From assembly GCA_021788095.1 (NCBI GenBank), contig JAJYLB010000001.1, forward strand, positions 62,001-126,000: 64,000 nucleotides of DNA, in the 5' to 3' direction. This DNA is from Acidobacteriota bacterium. Its GTDB lineage: Bacteria > Acidobacteriota > Terriglobia > Acidiferrales > UBA7541. This document shows positions 52,929 through 61,698 of this stretch, in pieces. The notes beneath the pieces were generated by a model. That model saw only the letters and a program-made list of their open reading frames with translations. It was not told where the DNA came from and did not search any database. The translations under genes and the position numbers were made by a program. Positions within the stretch are counted from its first letter, which is position 1. Every line of letters begins with the position of its first letter.

Positions 52929-53193
52929 GGTCCGGCTCGGGGAGGAGCGCGCAGCAAATCCGCGGGCCTCCACGCGGAGTTTGCCAGGGTTTCCACCCGG
53001 CCTCCCTGGATATAGGCAGTATAAAACTTTCGGCCCGCTAGCTGTGATAAAATCTTATAGTTACATTTCGCACTGATCCCTTAGATTCATCTCTTTCGTT
53101 CCAGAGCAACCTTCGGCTACAGGGCTCCGGGTCTTCCGGAGTGGCGTTTCGGCATCGGCGTTCTGGGCCGGGGGCCCTGCTACGGGAGGCTGG
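52929..53193. other. Divergent gap between the Ig-like lipoprotein and otsA
   Basis: A 265-base region that should hold promoters for both genes. An AT-richer segment lies at 53020-53075 (TATAAAACTTT, GATAAAATCTTATAG). TATAAA at 53031 and TATAGT at 53056 are possible -10 boxes, without certain -35 partners. Confidence 0.4.
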
Positions 53194-54669
53194 ATGCCCG
53201 GGGAAACTTCGGAAACGCTTCGCCAACTGATTCGCAGCCGTATCCGCAGCCATCCGTTCGTCGCCGTTTCGAATCGCGAGCCTTACCTCAATACCTGGCA
53301 GGACGGAAAGCTCGCTTGGATGCGGCCGGCGAGCGGATTGGTGGTGGCGCTCGACCCGGTCATGCGGGCCAGCCGAGGGCTATGGGTGGCGCAGGGCGAC
53401 GGCACCGCCGACCGAGCGGCCTGCGACGAGAACGGGTTTGTGGACGTCCCTCCCGGCGACCCGCGCTACCGCCTGAAGCGCGTCTGGCTGACCGACGAGG
53501 AGGTGGAAAATTACTATTACGGTTTCGCGAATTCCGCGCTTTGGCCCTTGTGCCACGTCGCGTACCAGCGGCCCGTATTCCGGCATGACGATTGGCGCGC
53601 CTATCGCGAGGTGAACGAGAAATTCGCCGAGAGCGTCGCCCGGGAAGTGGGCAACGAAAAAGCCTTCATCTTCATTCAGGATTATCACTTCGCCCTCCTG
53701 CCGCGCCTGCTGCGCCAGCGCTGCCCGCGGGCGGTGATCGCACACTTCTGGCACATCCCCTGGCCGAATCCCGAGGTTTTCCGCATCTGCCCGTGGAAGC
53801 AGGAGATCCTCCGCGGGCTGCTGGGCAGCGACATTCTGGGTTTTCACATCCGCTATCACGGCGACAATTTCATCGCCGCTGTCGACCAGGAACTCGAAGC
53901 GCGCATGGATCGCGAGCGCGCGGCGATCGTTTTCGAGCGCCACATGACGAAGATTCGCGCATTCCCCATCAGCATCGACTTCGACGCGGTCGCCCGGCAA
54001 GCCGCTTCGGAAGACACCGAGGAGCGGATGAAGGCGATTCGGGCGCGCTACGGAATTGGCGAAGAGATCATTCTCGGCGTGGGCGCCGATCGCATCGATT
54101 ACACCAAGGGGTTGCCCGAACGGATCGAGGCCGTGGACCGCTTCCTCGATCGCTATCCGGAATTTCGCCGCCGGTTCGTCTTCTTCCAGGCAGGCGTGCC
54201 CAGCCGAACGCATGTCGATGCCTACCGCCAGCTCAACGAAACGCTCGACGGCGCCGTTCGCCGGGTGAACGCCAAATATGGCGAGCCGGGCTGGTGTCCC
54301 ATCCTTTTCCTGCGCGAGCACCTGCCGCTGGCCGAGCTGCTGGCTTGGTACCGCTTGGCGCGATTCGCCATCGTCAGCTCGCTGCACGACGGCATGAACT
54401 TGGTGGCCAAGGAATTCGTGGCCGCGCGCGTGGATGGGTCGGGAGTGCTGCTCCTCAGCCGGTTCACCGGCGCCGCGCGGGAGCTGCGCGACGCCGTGCC
54501 CATCAACCCGTACGCCACCGATGACGTGGCCACGGCGATTCGCCTCGCCATCGACATGACGCCCGAAGAGGCCGGCCGGCGAATGCGCAAAATGCGCGAG
54601 CAGGTGCGGGAGCGGAACGTTTACCGGTGGGCGTCCGACATCGTGCGCAAGCTCTCCAAACTCGCGTGA
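53194..54669 (+). CDS. otsA: Trehalose-6-phosphate synthase
   Basis: A 491-residue GT20 enzyme that joins UDP-glucose (or another NDP-glucose) and glucose-6-phosphate. It has the N-terminal VAVSNREPYLNTW, the QDYHFALLPRLLR and HFWHIPWPNPEVF stretches, GADRIDYTKGLPERIEAVDR near 297-316, and SSLHDGMNLVAKEF near 410-424 for the nucleotide site. The product is a compatible solute precursor used in desiccation and osmotic stress. The stop overlaps the GTG of otsB in GTGA (54666-54669). Confidence 0.95.
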   Translation: MPGETSETLRQLIRSRIRSHPFVAVSNREPYLNTWQDGKLAWMRPASGLVVALDPVMRASRGLWVAQGDGTADRAACDENGFVDVPPGDPRYRLKRVWLTDEEVENYYYGFANSALWPLCHVAYQRPVFRHDDWRAYREVNEKFAESVAREVGNEKAFIFIQDYHFALLPRLLRQRCPRAVIAHFWHIPWPNPEVFRICPWKQEILRGLLGSDILGFHIRYHGDNFIAAVDQELEARMDRERAAIVFERHMTKIRAFPISIDFDAVARQAASEDTEERMKAIRARYGIGEEIILGVGADRIDYTKGLPERIEAVDRFLDRYPEFRRRFVFFQAGVPSRTHVDAYRQLNETLDGAVRRVNAKYGEPGWCPILFLREHLPLAELLAWYRLARFAIVSSLHDGMNLVAKEFVAARVDGSGVLLLSRFTGAARELRDAVPINPYATDDVATAIRLAIDMTPEEAGRRMRKMREQVRERNVYRWASDIVRKLSKLA

Positions 54670-55472
54670 GTCCGCCACGCCCAAGGGCGCCCCGCCCGCC
54701 GCGTTCCCTCCTGCGCGAGTGGCCGAAACTCGCGCCGCGCCTCCGCCGCGCACGGCGCCGCATCTTGCTTTGCGACTTCGATGGCACGCTGGCGGGTATG
54801 CGGCGGGCGCCCGACGCCGTCCATTTGGCCCAATCCACCCGGAAACTGCTGGAAAGGATCCGCGATGCCGGCAGCGTCGTCGGCGTAGTCAGCGGGCGCG
54901 ACCTCGACGACGTGGCGGCCCACGTGGGAATTCCGGGCCTCTGGTACGTCGGGGGGCACGGGAACGAGTTGCGCTCGCCCGAAGGACGCTTCGTCTCGCT
55001 GGTGAGCGCCGCCGATCGCAGAGAGGTCGCGCGGGCGGCTCGCTGGCTGCGGCCGCGCCTGGCCCCGCTCCCGGGTATCCGCTTGGACGTCAAGCAAGCC
55101 AGCGTTGCCATTCATTACCGCGCCGCGGCGCGCCAGGGGAAGGAGCGGGCGCGAGAGATCATGCGAGAGGCGAGCCGGCGAACGCCCGGCTGGCGCCTGC
55201 TCGAGGGGAAAAAGGTGTGGGACCTGCTCCCCGAAAGAGCGGCGGACAAATGGACCGCGGTTCAGCGCCTGCTCGGGAAACAGCCGCCATTCGGTCCTCG
55301 CTTCGTCGCCTACCTGGGTGACGATTTGACAGACGAGAGCGTCTTTCGAGGAATGCGCGGAGCAGTCACGGTGTCCGTCGGCCGCCCTCGCGGCTCCGCA
55401 GCGCGCTACTCGTTGCGCTCGGTGACTGAAGTCCGGCGCTTCTTGCGCCTTTGGCTGCGCGCCGCGCGCTAG
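54666..55472 (+). CDS. otsB: Trehalose-6-phosphate phosphatase
   Basis: A 268-residue HAD phosphatase that converts trehalose-6-phosphate to trehalose. Motif I is LLCDFDGTLAGM near 34-45; VVSGRDLDDV is motif II, and the final motif is YLGDDLTDESVFR. The Cap segment reads WYVGGHGNEL. GTG 54666 is chosen because it overlaps the otsA stop; the frame extends upstream inside otsA without reason. It has a basic N-terminus of about 30 residues (RPRAPRPPRS). Confidence 0.94.
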   Translation: MSPPRPRAPRPPRSLLREWPKLAPRLRRARRRILLCDFDGTLAGMRRAPDAVHLAQSTRKLLERIRDAGSVVGVVSGRDLDDVAAHVGIPGLWYVGGHGNELRSPEGRFVSLVSAADRREVARAARWLRPRLAPLPGIRLDVKQASVAIHYRAAARQGKERAREIMREASRRTPGWRLLEGKKVWDLLPERAADKWTAVQRLLGKQPPFGPRFVAYLGDDLTDESVFRGMRGAVTVSVGRPRGSAARYSLRSVTEVRRFLRLWLRAAR

Positions 55473-55480
55473 TAGTTGCG

Positions 55481-55583
55481 GTAGCGCCACGCTTTAGGAT
55501 GGCATCGTTGTTCCGCATCGTTCGCGCGCCTTTAACCATACCCCTCTCGTGAGGATGCATGCCGGGCTAAAGCCCGGCGCTAC
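55481..55583. mobile_element. MITE-like element after otsB
   Basis: Terminal inverted repeats GTAGCGCCACGCTTTA (55481-55496) and the complement of GTAGCGCCGGGCTTTA (55568-55583) match at 14 of 16 positions. The right end includes the hairpin GCCGGGCT/AGCCCGGC (55561-55578). There is no coding potential. Confidence 0.6.
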
Positions 55584-55663
55584 ACAAGCTTGGCTGCCGC
55601 GTTCCGTCCCCTCACTCCTGGCGCAGCCCACGAAACGATGCGAAATGTCGGATGGAAGAGAGG

Positions 55664-55737
55664 TGGAGCGGGAGAAGGGAGTCGAACCCTCACTTTCGGC
55701 TTGGGAAGCCGACGTTCTACCGCTGAACTACTCCCGC
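55664..55737 (-). tRNA. tRNA-Gly (anticodon CCC)
   Basis: The minus strand reads GCGGGAGTAGTTCAGCGGTA and folds into a full cloverleaf. The acceptor arms are GCGGGAG/CTCCCGC, the anticodon arm TCGGC-TTCCCAA-GCCGA puts CCC at positions 34-36, and the T arm is GAGGG-TTCGACT-CCCTT-like. The discriminator base is T and the CCA end is encoded (55664-55666). It is 74 bases long and stands alone between otsB and the sigma factor gene. Confidence 0.95.
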
Positions 55738-56011
55738 CCATGGCGTGTGACAGCGGCCCTTCGGCCGACACTCGCATCGGCACCAAAAGCCTACCATCCG
55801 GCCTTTAGCTGCGGCAAGCTCCGCCGGCCCGCTGCCTAATTCAAACATAGGCACAGCCACCGTCTGCAGCAATGCATGAGGTGGGTGCCGCGGGGTCCCG
55901 CACCTGGGTCGAGCGATCATCGCCGTATCGCCTGGAGGCAGACTTTGTCCCAGCAACCTGGTTCATTTTTCCGTTTCCTTTCCGCTTCGGCTGTGCTATA
56001 GACCGCCCATT
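55738..56011. other. Gap between tRNA and sigma factor gene
   Basis: A 274-base region with no gene. An AT-richer stretch at 55960-56010 (TTTTTCCGTTTCC, TGTGCTATAGACC) probably carries the promoter of the sigma factor operon; CTATAG at 55995 is a possible -10. Confidence 0.4.
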
Positions 56012-56692
56012 GTGGGTAAGCCCATACCGGCCAGCGGCTTGGTTTCCCATGAGGCCCAGGAGCGCCCTCTTTACGCGCAACTACAGAGCCTCACGGACGA
56101 GCGATTGGTGCTCGAAACGCAAGCCGGGAATGCCGACGCCTTCGCCGTCATTTTCAAGCGTTACCACCGCCTCGCCCACGTGACGGCGCTGAGCATCCTG
56201 CGGGATGCCGCCGAGGCCGAGGATCTGACCCAGACGGTCTTCCTCGAGGTCTACCGGCACCTCGCCCAATTCGATCCCGGCCGGGGCAAATTCCGAATCT
56301 GGCTGCTTCAGTTTGCCTACTGCCGGAGCATGCACCGGCGGAACTATCTGTTCGTGCGCCAGTTCCTCAATCACGTGGAACTCGGCGAGGTGACGAAAAA
56401 GGAAGAGGAAGGCTGCTGCTCCTCTCCCCGTTTGCATCCTCAGGAGAGCGGCCGGCTGGCCGTCGAGGTCCTCGCCGCCCTGCCGGAACCGCAGCGGCGA
56501 ACGATGGAGATGTATTTCTTCGAAGGCTTCTCCTTCCACGAGATCGCCCAGAGAAGGAACGAGACCTTCGCCAATGTCCGTCATCATTTTTACCGCGGCC
56601 TGGAGCGGCTCCGGCGTTACATGCAATCTGGCTCACCCACCGAAATCGCGCGAACAACTCGCGTTCAGGCCGGAGATACGGGCGCGCTATGA
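56012..56692 (+). CDS. ECF-type RNA polymerase sigma factor
   Basis: A 226-residue sigma-70 family protein with regions 2 and 4. Region 2 is near 45-115 (AFAVIFKRYHRLAHVTALSI, DLTQTVFLEVYRHLAQFDP, FRIWLLQFAYCRSMHRR), and region 4 near 160-215 (ALPEPQRRTMEMYFFEGFSF, HEIAQRRNETFANVRHHFYR). The start is GTG 56012. The stop overlaps the ATG of the next gene in ATGA (56689-56692), a strong sign that it is controlled by that anti-sigma factor. Its targets may include the TonB-dependent receptor downstream. Confidence 0.92.
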   Translation: MGKPIPASGLVSHEAQERPLYAQLQSLTDERLVLETQAGNADAFAVIFKRYHRLAHVTALSILRDAAEAEDLTQTVFLEVYRHLAQFDPGRGKFRIWLLQFAYCRSMHRRNYLFVRQFLNHVELGEVTKKEEEGCCSSPRLHPQESGRLAVEVLAALPEPQRRTMEMYFFEGFSFHEIAQRRNETFANVRHHFYRGLERLRRYMQSGSPTEIARTTRVQAGDTGAL

Positions 56693-57972
56693 CACATGAA
56701 CCTTTTCGCGAGATCGCCGCGGCTGCCAGCATCGGCCAAGCCAGCCCCGAAGAGCTTTTCGAGCTGGAAAACCACGTGACCGATTGCGAGCCGTGTCGCC
56801 AGGCGTATCTCGATTACCTCGCTCTTGCCGGCCGCCAATACGCCGAAGCCAGCCGCGCCCCGCGGCTTTCCGCGCGGGATGCCCAGGAGTCTTTGAACTC
56901 GGAACTGCTCACGCGCCGGTTCTTTGAACGCGCCAAGCGTGAAGGCATCTGTTTCTCCTCCGCCGTGGATGAGGAACTCAGCCGGCTGGCTCCCGTCCCG
57001 CGTCCGGCGCCGCAACGGGCACGATGGCTGGTGCCGCTGCTGGCGGCTGCCGCGCTTCTCCTTGCCGGCGCGGGGCTCTCCGTCGGCTTCTTCTACGGCT
57101 TCCGCCCCTTCCGTTCCGCTCCGGTGGATTGGCCGGACCAGACCCAGGCCCGCCTGAGCGCGGACGCCTCCGTCAACGCGTTCGACCATCTGCTCGCCGA
57201 TGAGCTCGCTGCAAACGCGAGACTCGAAGCGGAACTTCGCCGGTGGAGAGCGGCGTCGAGCCAGGCGAACGAGCGACTGCGCGCGGCCCAGGAGCAACTC
57301 GATTCCGCCACTCGGCAAAGCCAGGCACTCGCCTCCGGCCGGGCCGAATCCCAAGCGCAGTTAGAAGCGGCCCAACATGCGCTCGCCGCCTCCCAGGCCT
57401 TTGTCGCTGCAGCCCAGCAGGAAGCCGCCGAGCAACGGTCCCATGTCGCGAGCTTGCAAACTGCGCTGGTGGATAACGAGCTCCGGACAGCGGACCTCAA
57501 AAACAAGTTGGCGGCGGAGTCTGCCGTCATCGGCCAACAGCGGAAGCTCCTCGGCCTCACTCGCGACGTCACCGATCTGATGGGCGCACGAGACCTGCAC
57601 ATCGTCGACGTCGTCGATACCGACGCGCGCGGCAAGAGCCGCAGCGCCGTTGGCCGTATTTTCTACACGAAAGAGAAGTCGCTGATCTTCTACGCGTACG
57701 ACCTCGACGAGACGAAAATCGCCAAGGGGAAGTTTCAATACACCGTGTGGGCCACGCGGGAAGGGGATGGCGGGCGGGCGCGCAGCTTGGGAATCTTCTA
57801 TACGGATAATAAGACGAGGAGCCGCTGGGTATTCAAGTGCGATGACCCCAGGGTTCTGCGAGACATCAATTCCGTCTTCGTGACCTTGGAGCCCTCCCGT
57901 AGCGGCATCTCCCGCCCTCAAGGCCAGCACCTGATGTACGCCTACCTCGGCGGTCAGCCAAATCATCCTTAG
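56689..57972 (+). CDS. Membrane anti-sigma factor with coiled coil
   Basis: A 427-residue protein. The N-terminal cytosolic domain has a zinc-binding anti-sigma motif H-x3-C-x2-C (HVTDCEPC near 28-35). One transmembrane helix lies near 107-130 (WLVPLLAAAALLLAGAGLSV). A long periplasmic coiled coil of about 150 residues (Ala/Gln/Glu-rich; AAQEQLDSATRQSQALA) follows, and then a beta domain near 300-420 (GRIFYTKEKSLIFYAYDLDE). The extended coiled coil between membrane and sensory domain is uncommon for such proteins and may reach toward the outer membrane. It overlaps the sigma factor gene by 4 bases. Confidence 0.86.
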   Translation: MTHEPFREIAAAASIGQASPEELFELENHVTDCEPCRQAYLDYLALAGRQYAEASRAPRLSARDAQESLNSELLTRRFFERAKREGICFSSAVDEELSRLAPVPRPAPQRARWLVPLLAAAALLLAGAGLSVGFFYGFRPFRSAPVDWPDQTQARLSADASVNAFDHLLADELAANARLEAELRRWRAASSQANERLRAAQEQLDSATRQSQALASGRAESQAQLEAAQHALAASQAFVAAAQQEAAEQRSHVASLQTALVDNELRTADLKNKLAAESAVIGQQRKLLGLTRDVTDLMGARDLHIVDVVDTDARGKSRSAVGRIFYTKEKSLIFYAYDLDETKIAKGKFQYTVWATREGDGGRARSLGIFYTDNKTRSRWVFKCDDPRVLRDINSVFVTLEPSRSGISRPQGQHLMYAYLGGQPNHP

Positions 57973-57994
57973 AATCTTAAGGTTGCGGGTTACC

Positions 57995-58091
57995 GGGGAC
58001 AGCGTGCAGCGAGCGCGCTATGCCCTCACCGCTCAACCCCTAAGCCGGTCGCGCTCCGCGCATCCTCCCCCGCAAGCTGCACGCTGTCCCC
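57995..58091. repeat. Inverted-repeat element between anti-sigma and receptor genes
   Basis: GGGGACAGCGTGCAGC (57995-58010) and its exact complement GCTGCACGCTGTCCCC (58076-58091) form 16-base arms around a 65-base GC-rich middle. It could terminate the sigma operon or be a small mobile repeat. Confidence 0.65.
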
Positions 58092-58212
58092 TGTCCCCTA
58101 GCCTGTTGGGACAAAACGCTCGCACACCCGGAATACTCTGTTGAAGGGGGCTGCGGTGAGGATTCGTTCGCCGGCGGCCAAGGATCGTTCGGGACCGCGA
58201 AGGGGTGTGACC

Positions 58213-61200
58213 ATGACGACCAAGTATCGGTTTTGGGGGTATTTCCATGCTTTGGAAATTCCGTTCGCCGCGCTGGTATTGTGCCTGGCCTTCCTGCCTC
58301 GCCCCGCCTGGGCCCAATCGGAAACGGCATCGGTTTCCGGCCGTATCACCGATCAAAGCGGCGGCATCGTTCCCGGCGTCGACGTCACCATCCGCAACTT
58401 GGACACGGGCATCGCGCAGACGACAAAAACCGATGCCACCGGCATCTACATCTTTCCCGCTCTCGAGCCCGGGCACTACGTCATGAATGTCCGCAAAATC
58501 CAGTTCAAGAGCGTCACGGTCACCGGCATCACCCTCCTCGTCCAGGAGAATCTCTCTCGCAATTTCGCGCTCCAGGTCGGCTCGCTCTCCGAATCGGTCA
58601 CCGTAAGCGGCAGCGGCGCCAGCATGAATACCACCAACGGCACCGTGAGCACGGTCGTCAATCGCGATTTCGTGGAGAACATCCCCCTGAACGGCCGGAG
58701 CCTGCAAACCCTCCTGATGCTGACCCCGGGAGTTCAGATGTACAACGGTGGAGGCCTCTCGTCCTCCCAGGGACAATTCGAGGTCAATGGCCAGCGGACC
58801 GATGCCAACTATTTCACGATCGATGGCGTCGCTGCCAATCTAGGCACCGACGAGGTTGGCAACGGCCTGCCCGAGGCCGCGGCCGGTTCCATCGCCGGCT
58901 GGAACGCTCTGGGGGGAACGAACGGCCTCATCTCGGTGGACGCGGTTCAGGAATTCCGCGTCCAGACCTCGACATTCGCTCCGGAATACGGCCGCACGCC
59001 CGGCGCCCAGGTCTCCATTGTCTCGCGGGCGGGCACCAACGCCTGGCATGGCACGGCGTTCGAATACTTGCGCAACGACAAGCTCGACGCCAACGACTGG
59101 TTCGCCAACAAGGATGGCCTGCCGAAGGCCGAGGAGAGACAAAACGATTTTGGCGGCGTGTTCGGTGGTCCCGTGGATATTCCGGGCGTCTATAACGGCC
59201 ACGATCGCACCTTCTTTTTCTTCTCCTACGAAGGCCTGCGCCTCCGCGAACCGGTCACCGAGCAGTCCGCGGTTCCTGACGCGGCTTCGCGCACCGCCGC
59301 GCCCTCTGCGCTTCAGCCTTTCCTGAACGCCTTCCCGATTGCGAATGGCCCTGAGCTTACCGACAATCTGGCCCAATTCAATGCCAGCGTCTCCAACCCC
59401 GGCTCGATCGACGCCTATAGCATTCGCTTGGATCACTCCTTGACTTCCAAAGTCAAGCTTTTCGCCCGCTACGACGATTCCCCGAGCTTCATCGCCACGG
59501 CAGGCGGCGCGGGCAACAACCCCTATCAAGTCAACATCAACACCCACACCTTCACCCTCGGCGCCGATGCGTTGGTGACCAATACGATCAGCAACCAGTT
59601 CCGAGCCAACTACAGCAACCTCAAGTCGTACTCCACCGAGTACCTGACCAATCTCGGCGGCGCCGTCCCTCTCACGACTGCCCAACTCGGCGCCGTCATG
59701 TCCCCCGAGGCGAATCCGGCCACAGCCCAGTTCACCCTCCAGATTGCCGATGGCAGCTACTACTTCATTGGGCCGGCGGGAGTGAGCGAACAGCGCCAAC
59801 TTGATTTCGTCGACAACGTTGGGATGGATCGCGGGCCGCACCAATGGAAGTTCGGAGTCGACTTCCGCTACTTGGCGCCCTTCAATAACAACTTCCCGTA
59901 CTACTTGGGCGCGTACTTCAACGGGATGAACGGTCCGGGGGGCGTGCTGACCGGACAGACCGCGGACACGAGCGTCACCTCGTACTTCTCCTCTTCGATC
60001 CGGGCGAAGAATTTCTCGCTCTACGGGCAAGACACGTGGACGGTGAATCCCCGGCTCAGCCTCACCTACGGCCTGCGCTGGGACGTGAATCCCGCGCCGT
60101 ACGGCGCCAACAAAGGGAGCGATCCTTACGTGGTCCAGGGCCTGAACGATCCCACGACGATGACTTTGGCCCCGCACGGCACGCCCTTCTACGCGACGAC
60201 GTGGGGAAACGTGGCGCCCAGGCTCGGCATCGCCTATCAACTGCGCAACGGCCCCGGTTGGGAAACCGTTCTGCGGGGCGGCTTCGGCATCTTCTACGAT
60301 ATCGGGGCGGGAGGCCTCGGCGAATTCACGCTCGGGTATCCGTTCTCGGCGAGCAACGACTTAGGCCCGGCAACTTTCCCCGCGCCCGTTGCTGAGCTGG
60401 CGCCTCCTACCGTGAGTGTCTCTCCTCCGTACGGCTATCTCCACGTTGCGGAGCCGGGCCTCTCGCTCCCGCGAACCTATGAGTGGAACGTGGCGGTCGA
60501 GCAGGCCCTCGGGCCGAATCAGACGTTCTCGGTTACCTATCTGGGCGCCTTGGGAAGGGACCTACTCCGCAGCCTCTTCCTCTTTCCGAGCAACCCGGAT
60601 TTTACGTTCCTGAACGTCACGAACAACCAGGGCAATTCGGATTATCAGGCGCTTCAGTTGAAGTTCCAGCGACAAGCCACGCGCGGCTTGCAAGTCCTGG
60701 CCTCCTATACCTATTCCCATTCCATCGACAACGCCTCGGACGACCAGTTCACCTACAATCCCTTCTCCCTTGGCGGCGGGACCACCGACCGCGCCAGCTC
60801 GTCTTTCGATATCCGCCACAGTGCCAGCGGGGCCGTGGTTTACGCTCTTCCATCGCCCGCCCGCAACGGGTTTGCGCATGCCGTATTGGGCGGCTGGTCC
60901 GCGGACGACCTCCTGATTGCGCGAACCGCGCTGCCAGTCGATCTGACTCCGTTTGACATATCGACCATCATCGGTGGTTACTCCATCTCGAGCCGCCCCG
61001 ACGTCGTTCCGGGCGTCCCCTTCTACCTTTACGGGTCGCAATATCCTGGCGGCAAGGCTTTCAATCCCGCGGCGTTCACCAACCCCGCCCCGGGCACGAA
61101 CGGCGACCTGGGCAGGAACGCGCTGCGAGGGTTCGGCTACTGGCAGGATAATTTCGCGATTCATCGCCAATTCAATTTGACGGAACGGCTCAACCTGCAA

Positions 61201-61395
61201 TTTCGGGCGGAAGCCTTCAATGTTTTCAATCATCCCAGCTTTGCCGATCCCTTCGGCTTCTGGCCGATCAGTTTCCCCCTGTTCGGCCTTTCGTCAGAGA
61301 GCATCGCGAGCGCCAGTTCTTTCAACGGTCAGAACTCCCTGTATGGTGTCGGCGCGCCGCGCTCCTGGCAGTTCGGCCTGCGGCTGGCGTTCTGA
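58213..61395 (+). CDS. TonB-dependent receptor, Oar-like, with carboxypeptidase-regulatory domain
   Basis: A 1060-residue outer-membrane protein. ATG 58213 gives a signal peptide (FAALVLCLAFLPRPAWAQ). Residues 30-115 are a CarboxypepD_reg domain (TASVSGRITDQSGGIVPGVD), then a plug domain (NIPLNGRSLQTLLMLTPGVQ; QRTDANYFTIDGVAANLG; VDAVQEFRVQTSTF) and a beta barrel ending in PRSWQFGLRLAF, with the final aromatic residue typical of barrels. Acidobacteria have many such receptors, often for plant polysaccharides or peptides; the substrate here is unknown. It sits behind a sigma/anti-sigma pair. Confidence 0.92.
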   Translation: MTTKYRFWGYFHALEIPFAALVLCLAFLPRPAWAQSETASVSGRITDQSGGIVPGVDVTIRNLDTGIAQTTKTDATGIYIFPALEPGHYVMNVRKIQFKSVTVTGITLLVQENLSRNFALQVGSLSESVTVSGSGASMNTTNGTVSTVVNRDFVENIPLNGRSLQTLLMLTPGVQMYNGGGLSSSQGQFEVNGQRTDANYFTIDGVAANLGTDEVGNGLPEAAAGSIAGWNALGGTNGLISVDAVQEFRVQTSTFAPEYGRTPGAQVSIVSRAGTNAWHGTAFEYLRNDKLDANDWFANKDGLPKAEERQNDFGGVFGGPVDIPGVYNGHDRTFFFFSYEGLRLREPVTEQSAVPDAASRTAAPSALQPFLNAFPIANGPELTDNLAQFNASVSNPGSIDAYSIRLDHSLTSKVKLFARYDDSPSFIATAGGAGNNPYQVNINTHTFTLGADALVTNTISNQFRANYSNLKSYSTEYLTNLGGAVPLTTAQLGAVMSPEANPATAQFTLQIADGSYYFIGPAGVSEQRQLDFVDNVGMDRGPHQWKFGVDFRYLAPFNNNFPYYLGAYFNGMNGPGGVLTGQTADTSVTSYFSSSIRAKNFSLYGQDTWTVNPRLSLTYGLRWDVNPAPYGANKGSDPYVVQGLNDPTTMTLAPHGTPFYATTWGNVAPRLGIAYQLRNGPGWETVLRGGFGIFYDIGAGGLGEFTLGYPFSASNDLGPATFPAPVAELAPPTVSVSPPYGYLHVAEPGLSLPRTYEWNVAVEQALGPNQTFSVTYLGALGRDLLRSLFLFPSNPDFTFLNVTNNQGNSDYQALQLKFQRQATRGLQVLASYTYSHSIDNASDDQFTYNPFSLGGGTTDRASSSFDIRHSASGAVVYALPSPARNGFAHAVLGGWSADDLLIARTALPVDLTPFDISTIIGGYSISSRPDVVPGVPFYLYGSQYPGGKAFNPAAFTNPAPGTNGDLGRNALRGFGYWQDNFAIHRQFNLTERLNLQFRAEAFNVFNHPSFADPFGFWPISFPLFGLSSESIASASSFNGQNSLYGVGAPRSWQFGLRLAF

Positions 61396-61698
61396 CCGCC
61401 GGCGGCCGAGTGGCGTTGCTTGAGACGATTTCTGACGAGTCGCAGAAGAGGAACCCTGTGCGGAGTCATCCCGAGTAGCCCCTCCGCCCCCCAGGCAGCG
61501 GCCCTGAGCTGCTCGCCCTTGCTCGGGATAGACTCCGCGGGGGCGCACGGGGTGGCCTCCCCGATGGTTCAGCGCGCCGCGAGTCGGAAATAGCGGCGCA
61601 CTGTGGGCCCGACCCTCGCTGCCTGCCGTACCCTCGGCGAAGGCGGGTGGTCGCCTGGGCAGCTGCCTGGCAGGGGGAGAGGAGAACGAGGTGAGCCC
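61396..61698. other. Gap upstream of the TPR-TlpA gene
   Basis: A 303-base region without a gene; very GC-rich. The frame of the next gene is open to 61603 but the extra residues do not look like protein. No repeat or promoter can be called. Confidence 0.35.
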
